This document shows, one piece after another, positions 1-9,826 of a stretch of DNA of 64,000 nt (position 1 is the first letter of the stretch; each line of letters starts with the position of its first letter). The DNA lies in assembly GCF_027486195.1 (NCBI RefSeq), contig NZ_JAIXPP010000009.1, positions 1 to 64,000 on the forward strand, written 5' to 3'. The position numbers and the translations under genes were made by a program. Under the pieces are notes generated by a model. That model worked only from the letters and a program-made list of their open reading frames with translations, was not told the DNA's origin and searched no databases. The DNA is from Novosphingobium sp. Its GTDB lineage: Bacteria > Pseudomonadota > Alphaproteobacteria > Sphingomonadales > Sphingomonadaceae.

Positions 1-1279
1 GCTGGAAGAGCTCGGCCTGCTCGCGGACACGGTGCGGGTCGAGGTCGATCTCTACGGCTCGCTGGCGCTGACGGGGAAGGGGCATGCCTCCGATACCGCA
101 GTGCTGCTGGGGTTGATGGACGAGACGCCGTCCGAGATTGATATCGACGCGGCGCCGGCGAAGATTGCGGCGGTGCACGAGACGGGGCAGATCGAACTGC
201 TGGGCCGCCATTCCGTGCGCTTCGTCCCTGCGGATGATCTCCATTTTCACCAGCGTGAGCGACAGCCGTTCCACAGCAACGCAATGGCGCTGTCCGCTTT
301 CGGGGCGGATGACGGCGTGCTGCTGCGGCGGTTCTACTATTCGGTGGGCGGCGGCTTCGTGCTGGATGAGGACGAGGCAGGCCGCAATGCGCCTGCGGGC
401 GATGCCGCGCCGGTGCCCTATCCCTTTACCACCGGTGATGAACTGATCGCCATGGCGGGCGCGGCGGGCCTCACGATTGCCGAACTGATGCTAGCCAACG
501 AGACGGCGCTGCGGCCTTTGGCGGAAGTGGAGCAGGGCCTCGATCTGATCGCCGATACGATGGCAGCCTGTATCGACCGCGGAACCTCGCAAGGCGGCGT
601 GCTGCCCGGCGGTCTGCGCGTCAAGCGCCGCGCGCAGGGCATTGCGGCTGAACTTGTCGCGCGCCAGCAGGCGGCGCTGAGCGATCCGCTGGTAGTGCTC
701 GACTGGATCAACCTCTGGGCCATGGCGGTCAACGAGGAGAATGCTGCGGGCGGCCGCGTGGTGACCGCGCCGACCAATGGCGCGGCAGGGATCATCCCGG
801 CGGTGCTGCGCTACTACGAGCGCTGCTATCGCGGCGATCAGGCGGGGCGGCGCGTGTTCCTGCTGACGGCGGCGGCGATCGGCGCGCTCTACAAGCGCAA
901 TGCCTCGATCTCGGGCGCGGAAGTGGGCTGTCAGGGCGAGGTCGGTGTCGCCTGCTCGATGGCGGCGGCGGGGCTGACCGCGGTGCTGGGCGGCAGCAAT
1001 GCGCAGATCGAGAATGCGGCGGAAATCGGGATGGAGCACAACCTCGGGCTCACGTGCGATCCGGTCGGTGGGCTTGTCCAGATCCCCTGCATCGAGCGCA
1101 ATGCGATGGGCGCGGTCAAGGCCATCGATGCCTCGCGCCTCGCACTGCTGGGCGATGGCGAACATATGGTCAGCCTCGACAAGGTGATCGAGACGATGCG
1201 CCAGGCCGGGTTCGACATGCGCGACAAGTACAAGGAAACCTCGCAGGGCGGGCTCGCGGTGAACGTGGTGGAGTGCTGA
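1..1279 (+). CDS. sdaA: L-serine ammonia-lyase (dehydratase), 5' end outside window
   Basis: This enzyme deaminates L-serine to pyruvate and ammonia using a [4Fe-4S] cluster. About 425 residues are visible and the reading frame is open to the first base, so the N-terminus lies upstream; a GTG at 32 is internal. Single-chain enzymes of this type are about 455-460 residues, so roughly 30 are missing. The C-terminal alpha-type domain is clear: the [12 protein letters not shown] segment, then cluster-type cysteines in [16 protein letters not shown] and in [15 protein letters not shown]. It ends with the usual [15 protein letters not shown] tail. It is followed by a palindromic repeat, so it probably forms a transcription unit separate from the downstream amidohydrolase. 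Family assignment is secure. Confidence 0.95.
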   Translation, partial: LEELGLLADTVRVEVDLYGSLALTGKGHASDTAVLLGLMDETPSEIDIDAAPAKIAAVHETGQIELLGRHSVRFVPADDLHFHQRERQPFHSNAMALSAFGADDGVLLRRFYYSVGGGFVLDEDEAGRNAPAGDAAPVPYPFTTGDELIAMAGAAGLTIAELMLANETALRPLAEVEQGLDLIADTMAACIDRGTSQGGVLPGGLRVKRRAQGIAAELVARQQAALSDPLVVLDWINLWAMAVNEENAAGGRVVTAPTNGAAGIIPAVLRYYERCYRGDQAGRRVFLLTAAAIGALYKRNASISGAEVGCQGEVGVACSMAAAGLTAVLGGSNAQIENAAEIGMEHNLGLTCDPVGGLVQIPCIERNAMGAVKAIDASRLALLGDGEHMVSLDKVIETMRQAGFDMRDKYKETSQGGLAVNVVEC

Positions 1280-1310
1280 CGCCCCGACGTCAAATGCCTC
1301 TCCCCTCGCT

Positions 1311-1396
1311 CGTCATTGCGAGCGTAGCGAAGCAATCCAGAGCGGTTGTACCCAGCCGCTCTGGATTGCTTCGTCGCTACGCTCCTCGCAATGACG
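1311..1396. repeat. Palindromic intergenic repeat (CGTCATTGCGAG type)
   Basis: A long imperfect inverted repeat. The left arm (1311-1345) starts CGTCATTGCGAGCGTAGCG and the right arm (about 1356-1396) is its reverse complement with two short insertions. The arms enclose a short loop and share AAGCAATCCAGAGCGG. Elements of this kind are scattered in sphingomonad intergenic regions. It lies in the 202-base gap after sdaA and could fold in RNA and attenuate read-through. Confidence 0.85.
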
Positions 1397-1481
1397 AAAG
1401 TTGTGTGTGAGGTCTAGGTCGACAGCCCCTTGCCTGCTTGATACGTTCTAGGACACGTGTTCAGGATCGGGGGGTGTCGAC

Positions 1482-3248
1482 ATGGGAGTTTCGCGGCGGA
1501 TCGGGCTTTTGGGTGGACTGATTGCGGCAACATTGGCGCAGCCTGCTTCGGCCAAGGAAGCTGTCGACCTCATCCTCCACAAGGGCCAGGTGATCACCGT
1601 CGACCGCGCGTTCACGCTCAAGACGGCGGTGGCGGTGAAGGGCGAGCGGATCGTCGCGGTGGGCGGCGAGGAGCTGCTGGATGCCTATTCGGCGCCGAAG
1701 GTGATCGACCTTGCGGGCAAGACGCTGATGCCGGGCTTTATCGACACGCATCTGCACCCCAAGCCCGTTTCGCCCAACGACATCGCGGTGCAGGATGCCA
1801 AGAGCATCGCCGAAGTGCAGGCCATGCTGCGCGCCAAGGCGAAGGAGCTCGGGCCGGGCAAGTGGATCACCGGCTATGGCTGGCAGGAATCGAACTTTGC
1901 CGAAAAGCGCAATCTGAGCCGCGCCGATCTCGATGCCGCCGCGCCGAACAATCCGGTGGCGCTGCTGCGTGCGGGTTCGCACTCGGCGGCCTACAACACG
2001 GCGGCTTTCAGGATCGCCAAGGTGGACAAGTCCACGCCCGAGCCGGCGACGGGCCTGATTGAACGCGGGCCGGATGGGGAGCCGAGCGGGATCATCCGCG
2101 AGCGCATGGACGTCGTCTCGAAGTTCATTCCCGATCCGGGCTGGGAAGCGATGCGCGGGCCGACGATCACCTGGCTCAAGCAGATGCTCGCGCTCGGCAT
2201 CACCAGCTTCCACGATGCCAGCGGCACGATCGACGACGAGCCGGTGGGCAAAGGCGGTACTGCAAGCAAGGACCTCGACCCGCTGTGGGGCGCTTCCAAC
2301 ATGACCTGGAAGCGCGCGCGCGAAGTCTACGCCACGATGGGCGCCGAGCTGCCGCGTATCACGATGTACATTATCCATCCGGGGGCGGAGCGCCTGAAGG
2401 CGTTTCCCTATCACACCGGTTATGGCGACAATCACCTGCGGCTCGGCGCGATCGGCGAGAACGCGGTGGATGGCGGCTTCACCGGGCCGACCGCGTGGCT
2501 GCTGGCGGACTACAAGGGCCAGCCGGGCTTCCGCGGCAAGGGGCGCTTCACCGATGCGGAACTGCAGGAACTGGTCGACAGCGCGGCAAAGCTGGGCTGG
2601 CAGATGGGCATCCACGCGATTGGCGATGCGGCCATCGTGCAAGCGGTGAAGGCCTATCACACCGCGCTGACGACGATCCCCGATCCCGCGCATGCCCCCA
2701 GTGACCGGCGCTGGTTCCTGGATCACTTCACCATCATGCCGCCCGACGAGACCATGGCGACGATGGCGCAGGATCATGTGATGATCTCGCAGCAGCCCAA
2801 CTTCCTCTACAATCTCGATGACCGCTATGCCGCGCTGCTCGATGACTGGCGGCTTGCGCACAACAATGCCGTGGTGACGCCGGTGAGTAAGTTCGGCCTG
2901 TTCATGGCCTTTGCCAGCGACAATCTGCCCATCGGGCCGCTGGTCGGGCTCTATGCCGCGACGACGCGGAAAGGCCCGAGCGGGGTAGCGCGCGGGCCGG
3001 AGGAAGCGGTCAGCCGCGCCGAGGCGATCCGCATGTATACCGCGAACGGCGCGTACCTTTCCTGGGAGGAGAACGAGAAGGGCACGCTGGAGCCGGGCAA
3101 GCTGGCGGACATGATCGTGCTGCCGTTCGATCCGCTGACCGCGCCGGAGGAGAGCTTCCTCACCGGCAAGGTGGACATGACCTTCGTCGGCGGGAAGCTG
3201 GTCTTCCAGTGCGAGCGTAGTGGCAAAAAGGTCGCACTCGCCAAGTAA
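1482..3248 (+). CDS. Exported amidohydrolase, YtcJ-like (amidohydrolase family 3)
   Basis: Predicted metal-dependent hydrolase of 588 residues in the amidohydrolase superfamily (YtcJ-like). Residues 1-24 form a signal peptide ending PASAKE, so the enzyme probably works in the periplasm. Metal-binding signatures are visible: IDTHLHPKP (HxH) near residue 87, HAIGDAAI near residue 382, and a C-terminal segment EPGKLADMIVLPFDPL that closes the composite beta-sandwich. The family hydrolyses amide, carbamate or related bonds; the substrate cannot be told from sequence. The gene stands alone between the repeat and a DUF6454-like gene on the same strand. Confidence 0.88.
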   Translation: MGVSRRIGLLGGLIAATLAQPASAKEAVDLILHKGQVITVDRAFTLKTAVAVKGERIVAVGGEELLDAYSAPKVIDLAGKTLMPGFIDTHLHPKPVSPNDIAVQDAKSIAEVQAMLRAKAKELGPGKWITGYGWQESNFAEKRNLSRADLDAAAPNNPVALLRAGSHSAAYNTAAFRIAKVDKSTPEPATGLIERGPDGEPSGIIRERMDVVSKFIPDPGWEAMRGPTITWLKQMLALGITSFHDASGTIDDEPVGKGGTASKDLDPLWGASNMTWKRAREVYATMGAELPRITMYIIHPGAERLKAFPYHTGYGDNHLRLGAIGENAVDGGFTGPTAWLLADYKGQPGFRGKGRFTDAELQELVDSAAKLGWQMGIHAIGDAAIVQAVKAYHTALTTIPDPAHAPSDRRWFLDHFTIMPPDETMATMAQDHVMISQQPNFLYNLDDRYAALLDDWRLAHNNAVVTPVSKFGLFMAFASDNLPIGPLVGLYAATTRKGPSGVARGPEEAVSRAEAIRMYTANGAYLSWEENEKGTLEPGKLADMIVLPFDPLTAPEESFLTGKVDMTFVGGKLVFQCERSGKKVALAK

Positions 3249-3381
3249 TGGCCTGTGGATAAGTCGGGGGATACCGCCAATATTGCAGTCCTGCGGCAGA
3301 TTCCGAGAACTGCCACGCAGATGCCTCTGAACATCGTCACCGGGGCGCCGAAACCCAAGGGCTTCGGAAAGCATTACGACG

Positions 3382-4212
3382 ATGATCGGCAAGCTTCTAC
3401 GTGGCGGTTTTCTGGCCGTGCTCAACCTCGCTTCGGGCATTTCCCTCTCGGCTTCACCCGGATCGTTCAGTCCCGCGACTTATGACGGAGAGCTGGAGCA
3501 CGGCAGATATGTCGGGGCGCTGCAGCTGCAGGGCGAGGTGTTCCATGTTCAGGGGCTGGCGCTCGATCCCAAGCATGTCTGGGTGACCTCGGTCGATCAC
3601 GCCGGGCAGCGGGCGTTCCTGCACCTGTTCGACCGGGCGAGCGGGCGCTTCCTGCGGCGGCTCGAACTGACCGACGGCGCGCGGTATCACCCCGGCGGGC
3701 TTTCGCTGTCGGGCGGTTCGCTGTGGGTGCCGGTGGCAGAACTGCGGCCGGACAGCTCGGCAGTGCTGGTGGAGATCGATGCCGAGACGCTGACGGTGCG
3801 CCGCCGGATCGCGGTGGCCGACCATATCGGCTGCGTCGCGGCGGACGGCACGAAGCTTGTCGCGGGCAATTGGGACAGCCGGCAGCTCTATACCTTCGAT
3901 CTGGCACGCGGGACGAGGCCGGTTCAGGTCGTCGACAATCCATCGGGTACGCACTTCCAGGACATGAAGTTCGTGGACGGCAAACTGGTGGCGGGCGGCA
4001 ATACCAGCTGGCTGGGGGGCACGCTCGACTGGATCGATCCCGCGACCATGCGGGTGACGCGTTCGCTCAAGGCGGGTTCGATCGGTCCGGTGCGTCCGTT
4101 CGGGCGCGGCGGGCCGGTGACGGGTGAGGGCATGGCCATCGAAGGCCGCGAGGTCTACGTGCTGCCGGAGGATGGGCCGAGCCGGGTGTTTCATTTCCGT
4201 TTGGACGCCTGA
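3382..4212 (+). CDS. DUF6454-like predicted beta-propeller protein, exported
   Basis: Protein of 276 residues with a hydrophobic N-terminus (about residues 5-26) that looks like a signal peptide. The rest is a series of short beta-rich repeats, for example [38 protein letters not shown] and [19 protein letters not shown], as in small propeller proteins grouped under DUF6454. No catalytic motif was recognised. It starts 133 bases after the amidohydrolase on the same strand, so the two could be co-transcribed. Function unknown; membership of DUF6454 is from memory of the family pattern. Confidence 0.75.
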   Translation: MIGKLLRGGFLAVLNLASGISLSASPGSFSPATYDGELEHGRYVGALQLQGEVFHVQGLALDPKHVWVTSVDHAGQRAFLHLFDRASGRFLRRLELTDGARYHPGGLSLSGGSLWVPVAELRPDSSAVLVEIDAETLTVRRRIAVADHIGCVAADGTKLVAGNWDSRQLYTFDLARGTRPVQVVDNPSGTHFQDMKFVDGKLVAGGNTSWLGGTLDWIDPATMRVTRSLKAGSIGPVRPFGRGGPVTGEGMAIEGREVYVLPEDGPSRVFHFRLDA

Positions 4213-4325
4213 GGGTCCACGGCGGCTATCGCAATTTTCTATGGGTTTTCCGCAAAGGGTGCTTCCGGAGGCCATGCCGGTTGGATAGGCAGGGGCAAAC
4301 GGCGCAAGGCCAAGAGAGGAGACCC

Positions 4326-5810
<1,485 letters not shown>

Positions 5811-5822
5811 CTCCAAACCTGT

Positions 5823-5903
5823 CGTCATTCCCGCGAAGGCGGGAATCCAGAGCGACCTACGCTGTGCTTGCCGCTCTGGGCCCCCGCCTTCGCGGGGGTG
5901 ACG
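5823..5903. repeat. Palindromic intergenic repeat (CGTCATTCCCGC type)
   Basis: Inverted repeat between the convergent glpK and mocA-like genes. The left arm starts CGTCATTCCCGCGAAGGCGG and the right arm ends CCCCCGCCTTCGCGGGGGTGACG. The inner arms share CCAGAGCG/CGCTCTGG-type complementarity. It belongs to a widespread class of short palindromic elements in alphaproteobacteria, and its place between convergent stops also suits a bidirectional terminator role. Confidence 0.85.
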
Positions 5904-5911
5904 AGGTTATG

Positions 5912-6499
5912 TTATCGAAAAAGCATTGCGGCCCGGGCCAGGTCCTCGGGGCGGTCTACGTCCAGCGCCAGTTCCGGCTCGAGCGCGACGGTCGGCGCCC
6001 CCTTTAGCCGGACCGCGCCGCCCCGGTCTCCGTCGAGCGCGGTGAGGGCCGCAAAATGCGCGAAGCCGAAAATGGCGGGCGGCATGGTGATGCCGTCTGC
6101 CGCAGTGGCGATGCGATCCCCGTCGAACCGGGCGACGAGTGCTGCGATATGCGAGGCAGGGATGAGCGGCATATCCGCCAGCGCGACCAGCGCCGCGCGG
6201 GCGCCGCTGACCTGTGCGGCGGCCATGCCAAGTGCGAGTGAGCGTGCCTGCGGGGCTCCGGACGGGGTCAGCGGCACGGTCTGGTAGCCGAGCGCCGCAA
6301 GATCCGGCACATCCGGTCCGATCACCGCAAAGCGCGCTGCAAAGGGCAGGGCGGCCAGCATCCCGGCGGCGTGGAGGGCAAGCGGCTTGCCGCCTAGCGG
6401 GGCGAGCAGTTTTGGAGCGCCGAACCGTGCTGATTGCCCGCCCGCCAGCAGCACCAGCGCGAGGCCGGCAAACCCGGCCTCAGTTGCGGGTGGGGACAT
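5912..6499 (-). CDS. MocA-like molybdenum cofactor cytidylyltransferase / MobA-family NTP transferase
   Basis: Nucleotidyltransferase of 195 residues. The N-terminal signature LVLLAGGQSARFGAPKLLAP is the nucleotide-binding loop of the MobA/MocA family. VALADMPLIP holds the metal-binding aspartate and LDVDRPEDLARA closes the fold. MocA makes molybdopterin cytosine dinucleotide, the cofactor form used by XdhC-dependent aldehyde oxidoreductases. The ATG at 6499 is chosen because the longer frame starts with unrelated Arg/Ala-rich sequence. It overlaps the end of the XdhC gene by 20 bases, which suggests translational coupling. The likely client is the oxidoreductase at 12.1-14.8 kb. Confidence 0.8.
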   Translation of the reverse strand: MSPPATEAGFAGLALVLLAGGQSARFGAPKLLAPLGGKPLALHAAGMLAALPFAARFAVIGPDVPDLAALGYQTVPLTPSGAPQARSLALGMAAAQVSGARAALVALADMPLIPASHIAALVARFDGDRIATAADGITMPPAIFGFAHFAALTALDGDRGGAVRLKGAPTVALEPELALDVDRPEDLARAAMLFR

Positions 6500-7460
6500 G
6501 CGAGGCGGGATCGTGCCCCATCCGGCCCGGCGCACGGCCGCTCCAGCCCGGCATGCCCGCGCAGGCCTGATAGTCCTGCACAAGCTCGCCAACGATCGAG
6601 AGCGCCAGCGTGGCGGGATCGCGCGTCGCCGGGATCAGGCCGATGCCGCCGCGCAGCGCATCGAGGCTCGCCTGCGGCACGCCGATGGTGCGAAGGCCCG
6701 CAAGCCGGGCGCGGTGCGTGCGCGCGCTGCCGACAGCGCCGTGGTAGAACCCTTCCTGCGCGAGCGCGTGGGGCAGGAGCTGCTCTTCCCAATCGTGATC
6801 GTGGAACACGAAGACGAACGCCGTCCACGGATCGCCAACAAGGTCGGGAAGTGCGGTGCGGCTCGTGAGCGGCTGAACGCCCGGTTCGGCAGCGGCCAGA
6901 CGGTCGCTTGCGGGCGCATAGGCCTCGACCGCAAGGCCGAAGGCCCGTGCGAGGCGCACTAGGGCGGTAAGGTCTTCGCCATGACCCAGCGCGACGAGGC
7001 GCAGCGGCGGGGCATAGGCGCGCTGGAAGCCGTGGAAGCCGGGCGTATCCGACAAAGCGGCGCCGCCTTCATTGAGGCGAAGCGCGGCAGCCTTGCGCTG
7101 ATCGAGCCGTGCGAGGACCTGCGTGAGCACTGCGGGATCGGGGCGCGGGGTGAACAACAGGTCGATCCCGCCGCCGCAGGGCAGACGGATATCAAGATAG
7201 GGCGAGCCGATGCCGTAGCGAACGGTGCGGCCATGGCCCCGCGCCAGCACGTCCTGCGCTTCGGCGATGACGGCCGCCTCGACGCAGCCGCCCGAAAAGG
7301 AGCCGGCGCTGCGGCCATCCGCCAGCACCGCCATCTGCGCGCCAATCCCGCGCGAGGAGCCGCCTTCGATGCCGGTCAGCGTGACGAGCACGCCTTCCAC
7401 GCCGTCCTCCGCGCGCTCGATCAGAAGGCGGAGGATGCTGCGATCGTCATGCGCGATCAT
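6480..7460 (-). CDS. XdhC/CoxI-family molybdenum-enzyme maturation factor
   Basis: Protein of 326 residues with the N-terminal XdhC_CoxI domain (VLVTLTGIEGGSSRGIGAQM, then SFSGGCVEAAVIAEA) and a C-terminal Rossmann-like domain (LVALGHGEDLTALVRLA and SARTHRARLAGL). XdhC proteins bind and deliver sulfurated molybdenum cofactor to xanthine-oxidase-family enzymes; PaoD does this for the periplasmic PaoABC of Escherichia coli. The ATG at 7460 gives an ATGA overlap with the cytochrome c stop, which fixes the start. Its place inside the amine dehydrogenase operon is unusual and points to the divergent molybdo-oxidoreductase as partner. Confidence 0.88.
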   Translation of the reverse strand: MIAHDDRSILRLLIERAEDGVEGVLVTLTGIEGGSSRGIGAQMAVLADGRSAGSFSGGCVEAAVIAEAQDVLARGHGRTVRYGIGSPYLDIRLPCGGGIDLLFTPRPDPAVLTQVLARLDQRKAAALRLNEGGAALSDTPGFHGFQRAYAPPLRLVALGHGEDLTALVRLARAFGLAVEAYAPASDRLAAAEPGVQPLTSRTALPDLVGDPWTAFVFVFHDHDWEEQLLPHALAQEGFYHGAVGSARTHRARLAGLRTIGVPQASLDALRGGIGLIPATRDPATLALSIVGELVQDYQACAGMPGWSGRAPGRMGHDPASHVPTRN

Positions 7461-7996
7461 TGCGTGGAACCCGGATATTGCAGGCGAAGCGAGGCGGGCG
7501 CCCGGCACTTGGCAATGGCGACATTGGCAAGACGCAGCCGTTCTGCCTTTAGCGAGACGCTGGTGAGCGCGAACTGGCGCTCATGGGCGACTTCCTCGCC
7601 GGTGAACGGCTTGGTGCCTGCCGGCACGCTCTTGCCGCCGAGCACGAAGACCACATAGTTCATTAGATCGGCGAGCTGCGCGTTATCCGTGATGCGGCTG
7701 TGCGCGACATTGGGCAGACGCAGCAGATAGGCGCGGCTTTCCGGCGTGCACATGAACCAGCCGACGCGGTCCTTGATCTCGGGCAGGTGGGCCGGGACGG
7801 TGGTGCCGCGAAGCCCATGACAGCCGGCGCAGTTCTCGATGAAATCGCTCTGCGCAAGTTCGGGGTCCGCCATCTTCGTGCGGATGTCGGCAGTCATTTC
7901 GGGCGAGTGATTATCGGGCTCGGCCGCGCGCAGCGTGCCGAGCGAAAGTGCGCCGAGCAGCGTGGCAGCGGCGAACAGGCCCATGCGCTTCTTCAT
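7457..7996 (-). CDS. Monohaem periplasmic c-type cytochrome of the amine dehydrogenase operon
   Basis: Protein of 179 residues with a signal peptide (1-24, MKKRMGLFAA...) and one haem-binding motif, CAGCH at residues 56-60. No second CxxCH is present, so it is not a dihaem MauG-type enzyme. It follows aauA by 55 bases and overlaps the XdhC gene by four. In Alcaligenes faecalis a small periplasmic monohaem cytochrome c gene also follows aauBEDA. The likely job is to accept electrons from amine dehydrogenase, the molybdo-oxidoreductase, or both, and pass them to the respiratory chain. The last step is inference. Confidence 0.87.
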   Translation of the reverse strand: MKKRMGLFAAATLLGALSLGTLRAAEPDNHSPEMTADIRTKMADPELAQSDFIENCAGCHGLRGTTVPAHLPEIKDRVGWFMCTPESRAYLLRLPNVAHSRITDNAQLADLMNYVVFVLGGKSVPAGTKPFTGEEVAHERQFALTSVSLKAERLRLANVAIAKCRAPASLRLQYPGSTQ

Positions 7997-8051
7997 ACGC
8001 CCTTCCTTAGACCCGTTCGCCGCTCGCCGGAACCCCTGCCGTGCCCGCCGA

Positions 8052-8594
8052 TCAGGCGGTGCCGACGAGAACCGCCGTCGAGCAGTGGTATTCCATGCTC
8101 GTCGTGCCGAAGCACCAGATCACATCGTTGTTAAGCTGCGGCACATAGAGCTGCGTCTCACGGTCGGTGCCGTCGCAATCGCACTTGTTGCAATAGGCCT
8201 TGCCGCAGCAATCGCGGTAGGCGATCAAGTAGGCGCGGCCGTCATCAGGATTGATGCAGGTGCCAACCCAAGAGACGGGCGAGTGCTCCGCGCCCGGCGG
8301 GCAGCGATTGAGCCCGCCGCCGCAGCACGAGCAGAGCGAGCCGTCGATCGCGCAATAGCGCCAGTAATCGCACTTGGTATCGTCCTTGCTCTGCGCATTG
8401 CGGGCGAAGGTGGTCTTCGCCTCGGGCGAGCGGTCCGGTTTCGCAGCGCTGGCGCGGCTGACCGGCAGGACCGGGAATACCGGCGCGGCGACCAGCGCGA
8501 GGCCGAGCCGGGCGAGAATGCCGCGGCGTGAGGTGCCGCCGGCAAAGCGGCGGAGCAGCTTCTCGCCCATGGCGTCGGGATTGAAGGTCTTCAT
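8052..8594 (-). CDS. aauA: Aromatic amine dehydrogenase small (TTQ) subunit
   Basis: Catalytic subunit of a quinoprotein amine dehydrogenase, 180 residues. A twin-arginine signal (SRRGIL, residues 22-27) precedes a cysteine-rich mature part. Trp78 (in CDYWRYC) and Trp160 (in NDVIWCF) are placed to form tryptophan tryptophylquinone, and Asp118 matches the catalytic aspartate. There are 14 cysteines, with LCSCCGG and CCGKAYCNKCDC. As I recall the sequences, this agrees with aromatic amine dehydrogenase and not with methylamine dehydrogenase, which has 12. The enzyme oxidises primary amines to aldehydes and ammonia in the periplasm. Gene order B-E-D-A matches the aau/mau clusters. Confidence 0.92.
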   Translation of the reverse strand: MKTFNPDAMGEKLLRRFAGGTSRRGILARLGLALVAAPVFPVLPVSRASAAKPDRSPEAKTTFARNAQSKDDTKCDYWRYCAIDGSLCSCCGGGLNRCPPGAEHSPVSWVGTCINPDDGRAYLIAYRDCCGKAYCNKCDCDGTDRETQLYVPQLNNDVIWCFGTTSMEYHCSTAVLVGTA

Positions 8595-8649
8595 GAGCTT
8601 GTCCCCTGTTGTGCGCTGGAACCGTGTTCTTGTGAGTGGATGAGGGCGA

Positions 8650-9252
8650 TCAATTGACGACGGCCTTGAGCTTGCCGATGTAGTCCTGAACCGAGCGAAT
8701 GCCCATTTCGTGGGCGATCACGAGGCTTTCGAGATGCTCGCGGCTGTTGACGAGGCCCTTCGAGAGGATCGTGCCGTGCTCGTCCATCAGGACGGCATAA
8801 GGCAGCTTCGCCACTTCGTAAGCCTGGCCGACTTCGGGGCCATTGATAAACGAATAGCCGCCAAGGCTGTGCTCCGCGATCATCTGGCGCTGCGCAGCAA
8901 CGTCGTCATCGCCGATGAAGACGAGTTGCAGGCGCTCATCACGGGCGAAGGACTTCGCCACCGGAATGAGGTTCTTGCAGAGCGGGCAGGAGGGCGAGAC
9001 GAACATGAGGAGGCGCAGCGGCACGCCGTGGAGGTGGCCACCGACCGTGGTCTCTGTGCCTTCGATCGTCGTGGCCGGGATCGCAGCGGCGGCGCTGCCG
9101 ACAGCGGGGCCTGCGGACGTCGTCAAAGCACCGGCAGGGGCAACGCGCATGTGCAGGACGCCGACCTGACGGGCCAGCGCAAGCAACGCCACACCCAGCA
9201 GGAGGATCACGACCCAGGACAGGACCGTCGAGACGAGCAGGGCTTGCAACAT
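8650..9252 (-). CDS. aauD: Thioredoxin-like methylamine-utilization protein MauD homologue
   Basis: Membrane-anchored thioredoxin-fold protein of about 200 residues. A transmembrane segment occupies residues 2-27 (LVSTVLSWVVILLLGVALLA). The redox motif is CPLC in VSPSCPLCKN, followed by a thioredoxin-like core. MauD proteins are needed for correct disulphides in the cysteine-rich small subunit, which here has 14 cysteines. The ATG at 9252 is chosen over a start 39 bases upstream because it begins directly at the membrane anchor and lies four bases after the end of aauE. Confidence 0.9.
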   Translation of the reverse strand: MLQALLVSTVLSWVVILLLGVALLALARQVGVLHMRVAPAGALTTSAGPAVGSAAAAIPATTIEGTETTVGGHLHGVPLRLLMFVSPSCPLCKNLIPVAKSFARDERLQLVFIGDDDVAAQRQMIAEHSLGGYSFINGPEVGQAYEVAKLPYAVLMDEHGTILSKGLVNSREHLESLVIAHEMGIRSVQDYIGKLKAVVN

Positions 9253-9256
9253 TCGG

Positions 9257-9826
9257 TTACCTCCGCGAGGCGGCGAGCGGTGATGCCGCAAGCGCCCCGA
9301 TGGCGTTGAAAAGCTGGACGATCACGAACATGGCCAAGCCGCCGGCCAGTGCGATGGCGAGATCGGCATAAGTGGACGCAGCGGCCGGCAAAAGGCGCGG
9401 GACAAGCAGCGCCGCAAGCAGCAAGTTGCGTGTAACAAGCAGCCAGCTGAGCGGCTGCCGCAGCTGCGAACGACCGCAGCCGCAATCGATCTCGCGCCGC
9501 CCCCGCATGATATTGATAGCCATGGCAGCGGCAAAAATCACCAGCAGCGCGATGGCGACCGCCGCAGCAAGGGCCTGTCCGCCCAGCAACAGGCCAAAGG
9601 CGACGGCAAGTTCAGCCGGAGCCAGCAGCATGGCTGCCGGACCGACGAGTGCGGCAGGCAGCAATCGGTAGTTTGCGATGACACCCGACAGAATCTCGCG
9701 GTGGCGCAGCTTGGCGAGGGCGGCCTGCAGGAAGACGAGGCCAACCCCCATCGCTCCCGCAAGACCGAGAACGCCAATGCCGGTTCCGCCAATCGCAGCC
9801 AGTGTCAAGGCGCTGCTGTCTGCCAT
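9257..9826 (-). CDS. aauE: MauE-family membrane protein for amine dehydrogenase maturation
   Basis: Integral membrane protein of 189 residues with about five hydrophobic segments. A CGCGR motif (IDCGCGRSQLRQPLSW) lies near residues 115-119, as in the MauE/DoxX-like family. MauE works with MauD in export and disulphide formation of the small subunit. Its start codon overlaps the stop of aauB by one base (TGATG), so the two are translationally coupled. Identification rests on the motif, topology and exact position in the B-E-D-A order. Confidence 0.9.
   Translation of the reverse strand: MADSSALTLAAIGGTGIGVLGLAGAMGVGLVFLQAALAKLRHREILSGVIANYRLLPAALVGPAAMLLAPAELAVAFGLLLGGQALAAAVAIALLVIFAAAMAINIMRGRREIDCGCGRSQLRQPLSWLLVTRNLLLAALLVPRLLPAAASTYADLAIALAGGLAMFVIVQLFNAIGALAASPLAASRR

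Noticed and set aside
1461..3440. Long minus-strand open frame opposite the amidohydrolase gene
   Set aside because: Its translation is Arg/His/Asp-rich without domains and mirrors the third-position G+C of the real gene. Similar long antisense frames lie opposite iorB, the TonB receptors, hyuAB, katG and addA.
7457..7996. MauG-type dihaem enzyme in the amine dehydrogenase operon
   Set aside because: Only one CxxCH is present and the protein is 179 residues, about half the length of MauG.
8052..8594. Methylamine dehydrogenase (mauA) rather than aromatic amine dehydrogenase
   Set aside because: Cysteine number and the LCSCC and CCGKAYCNKC patterns fit AauA better, and mauFGLMN homologues are absent.
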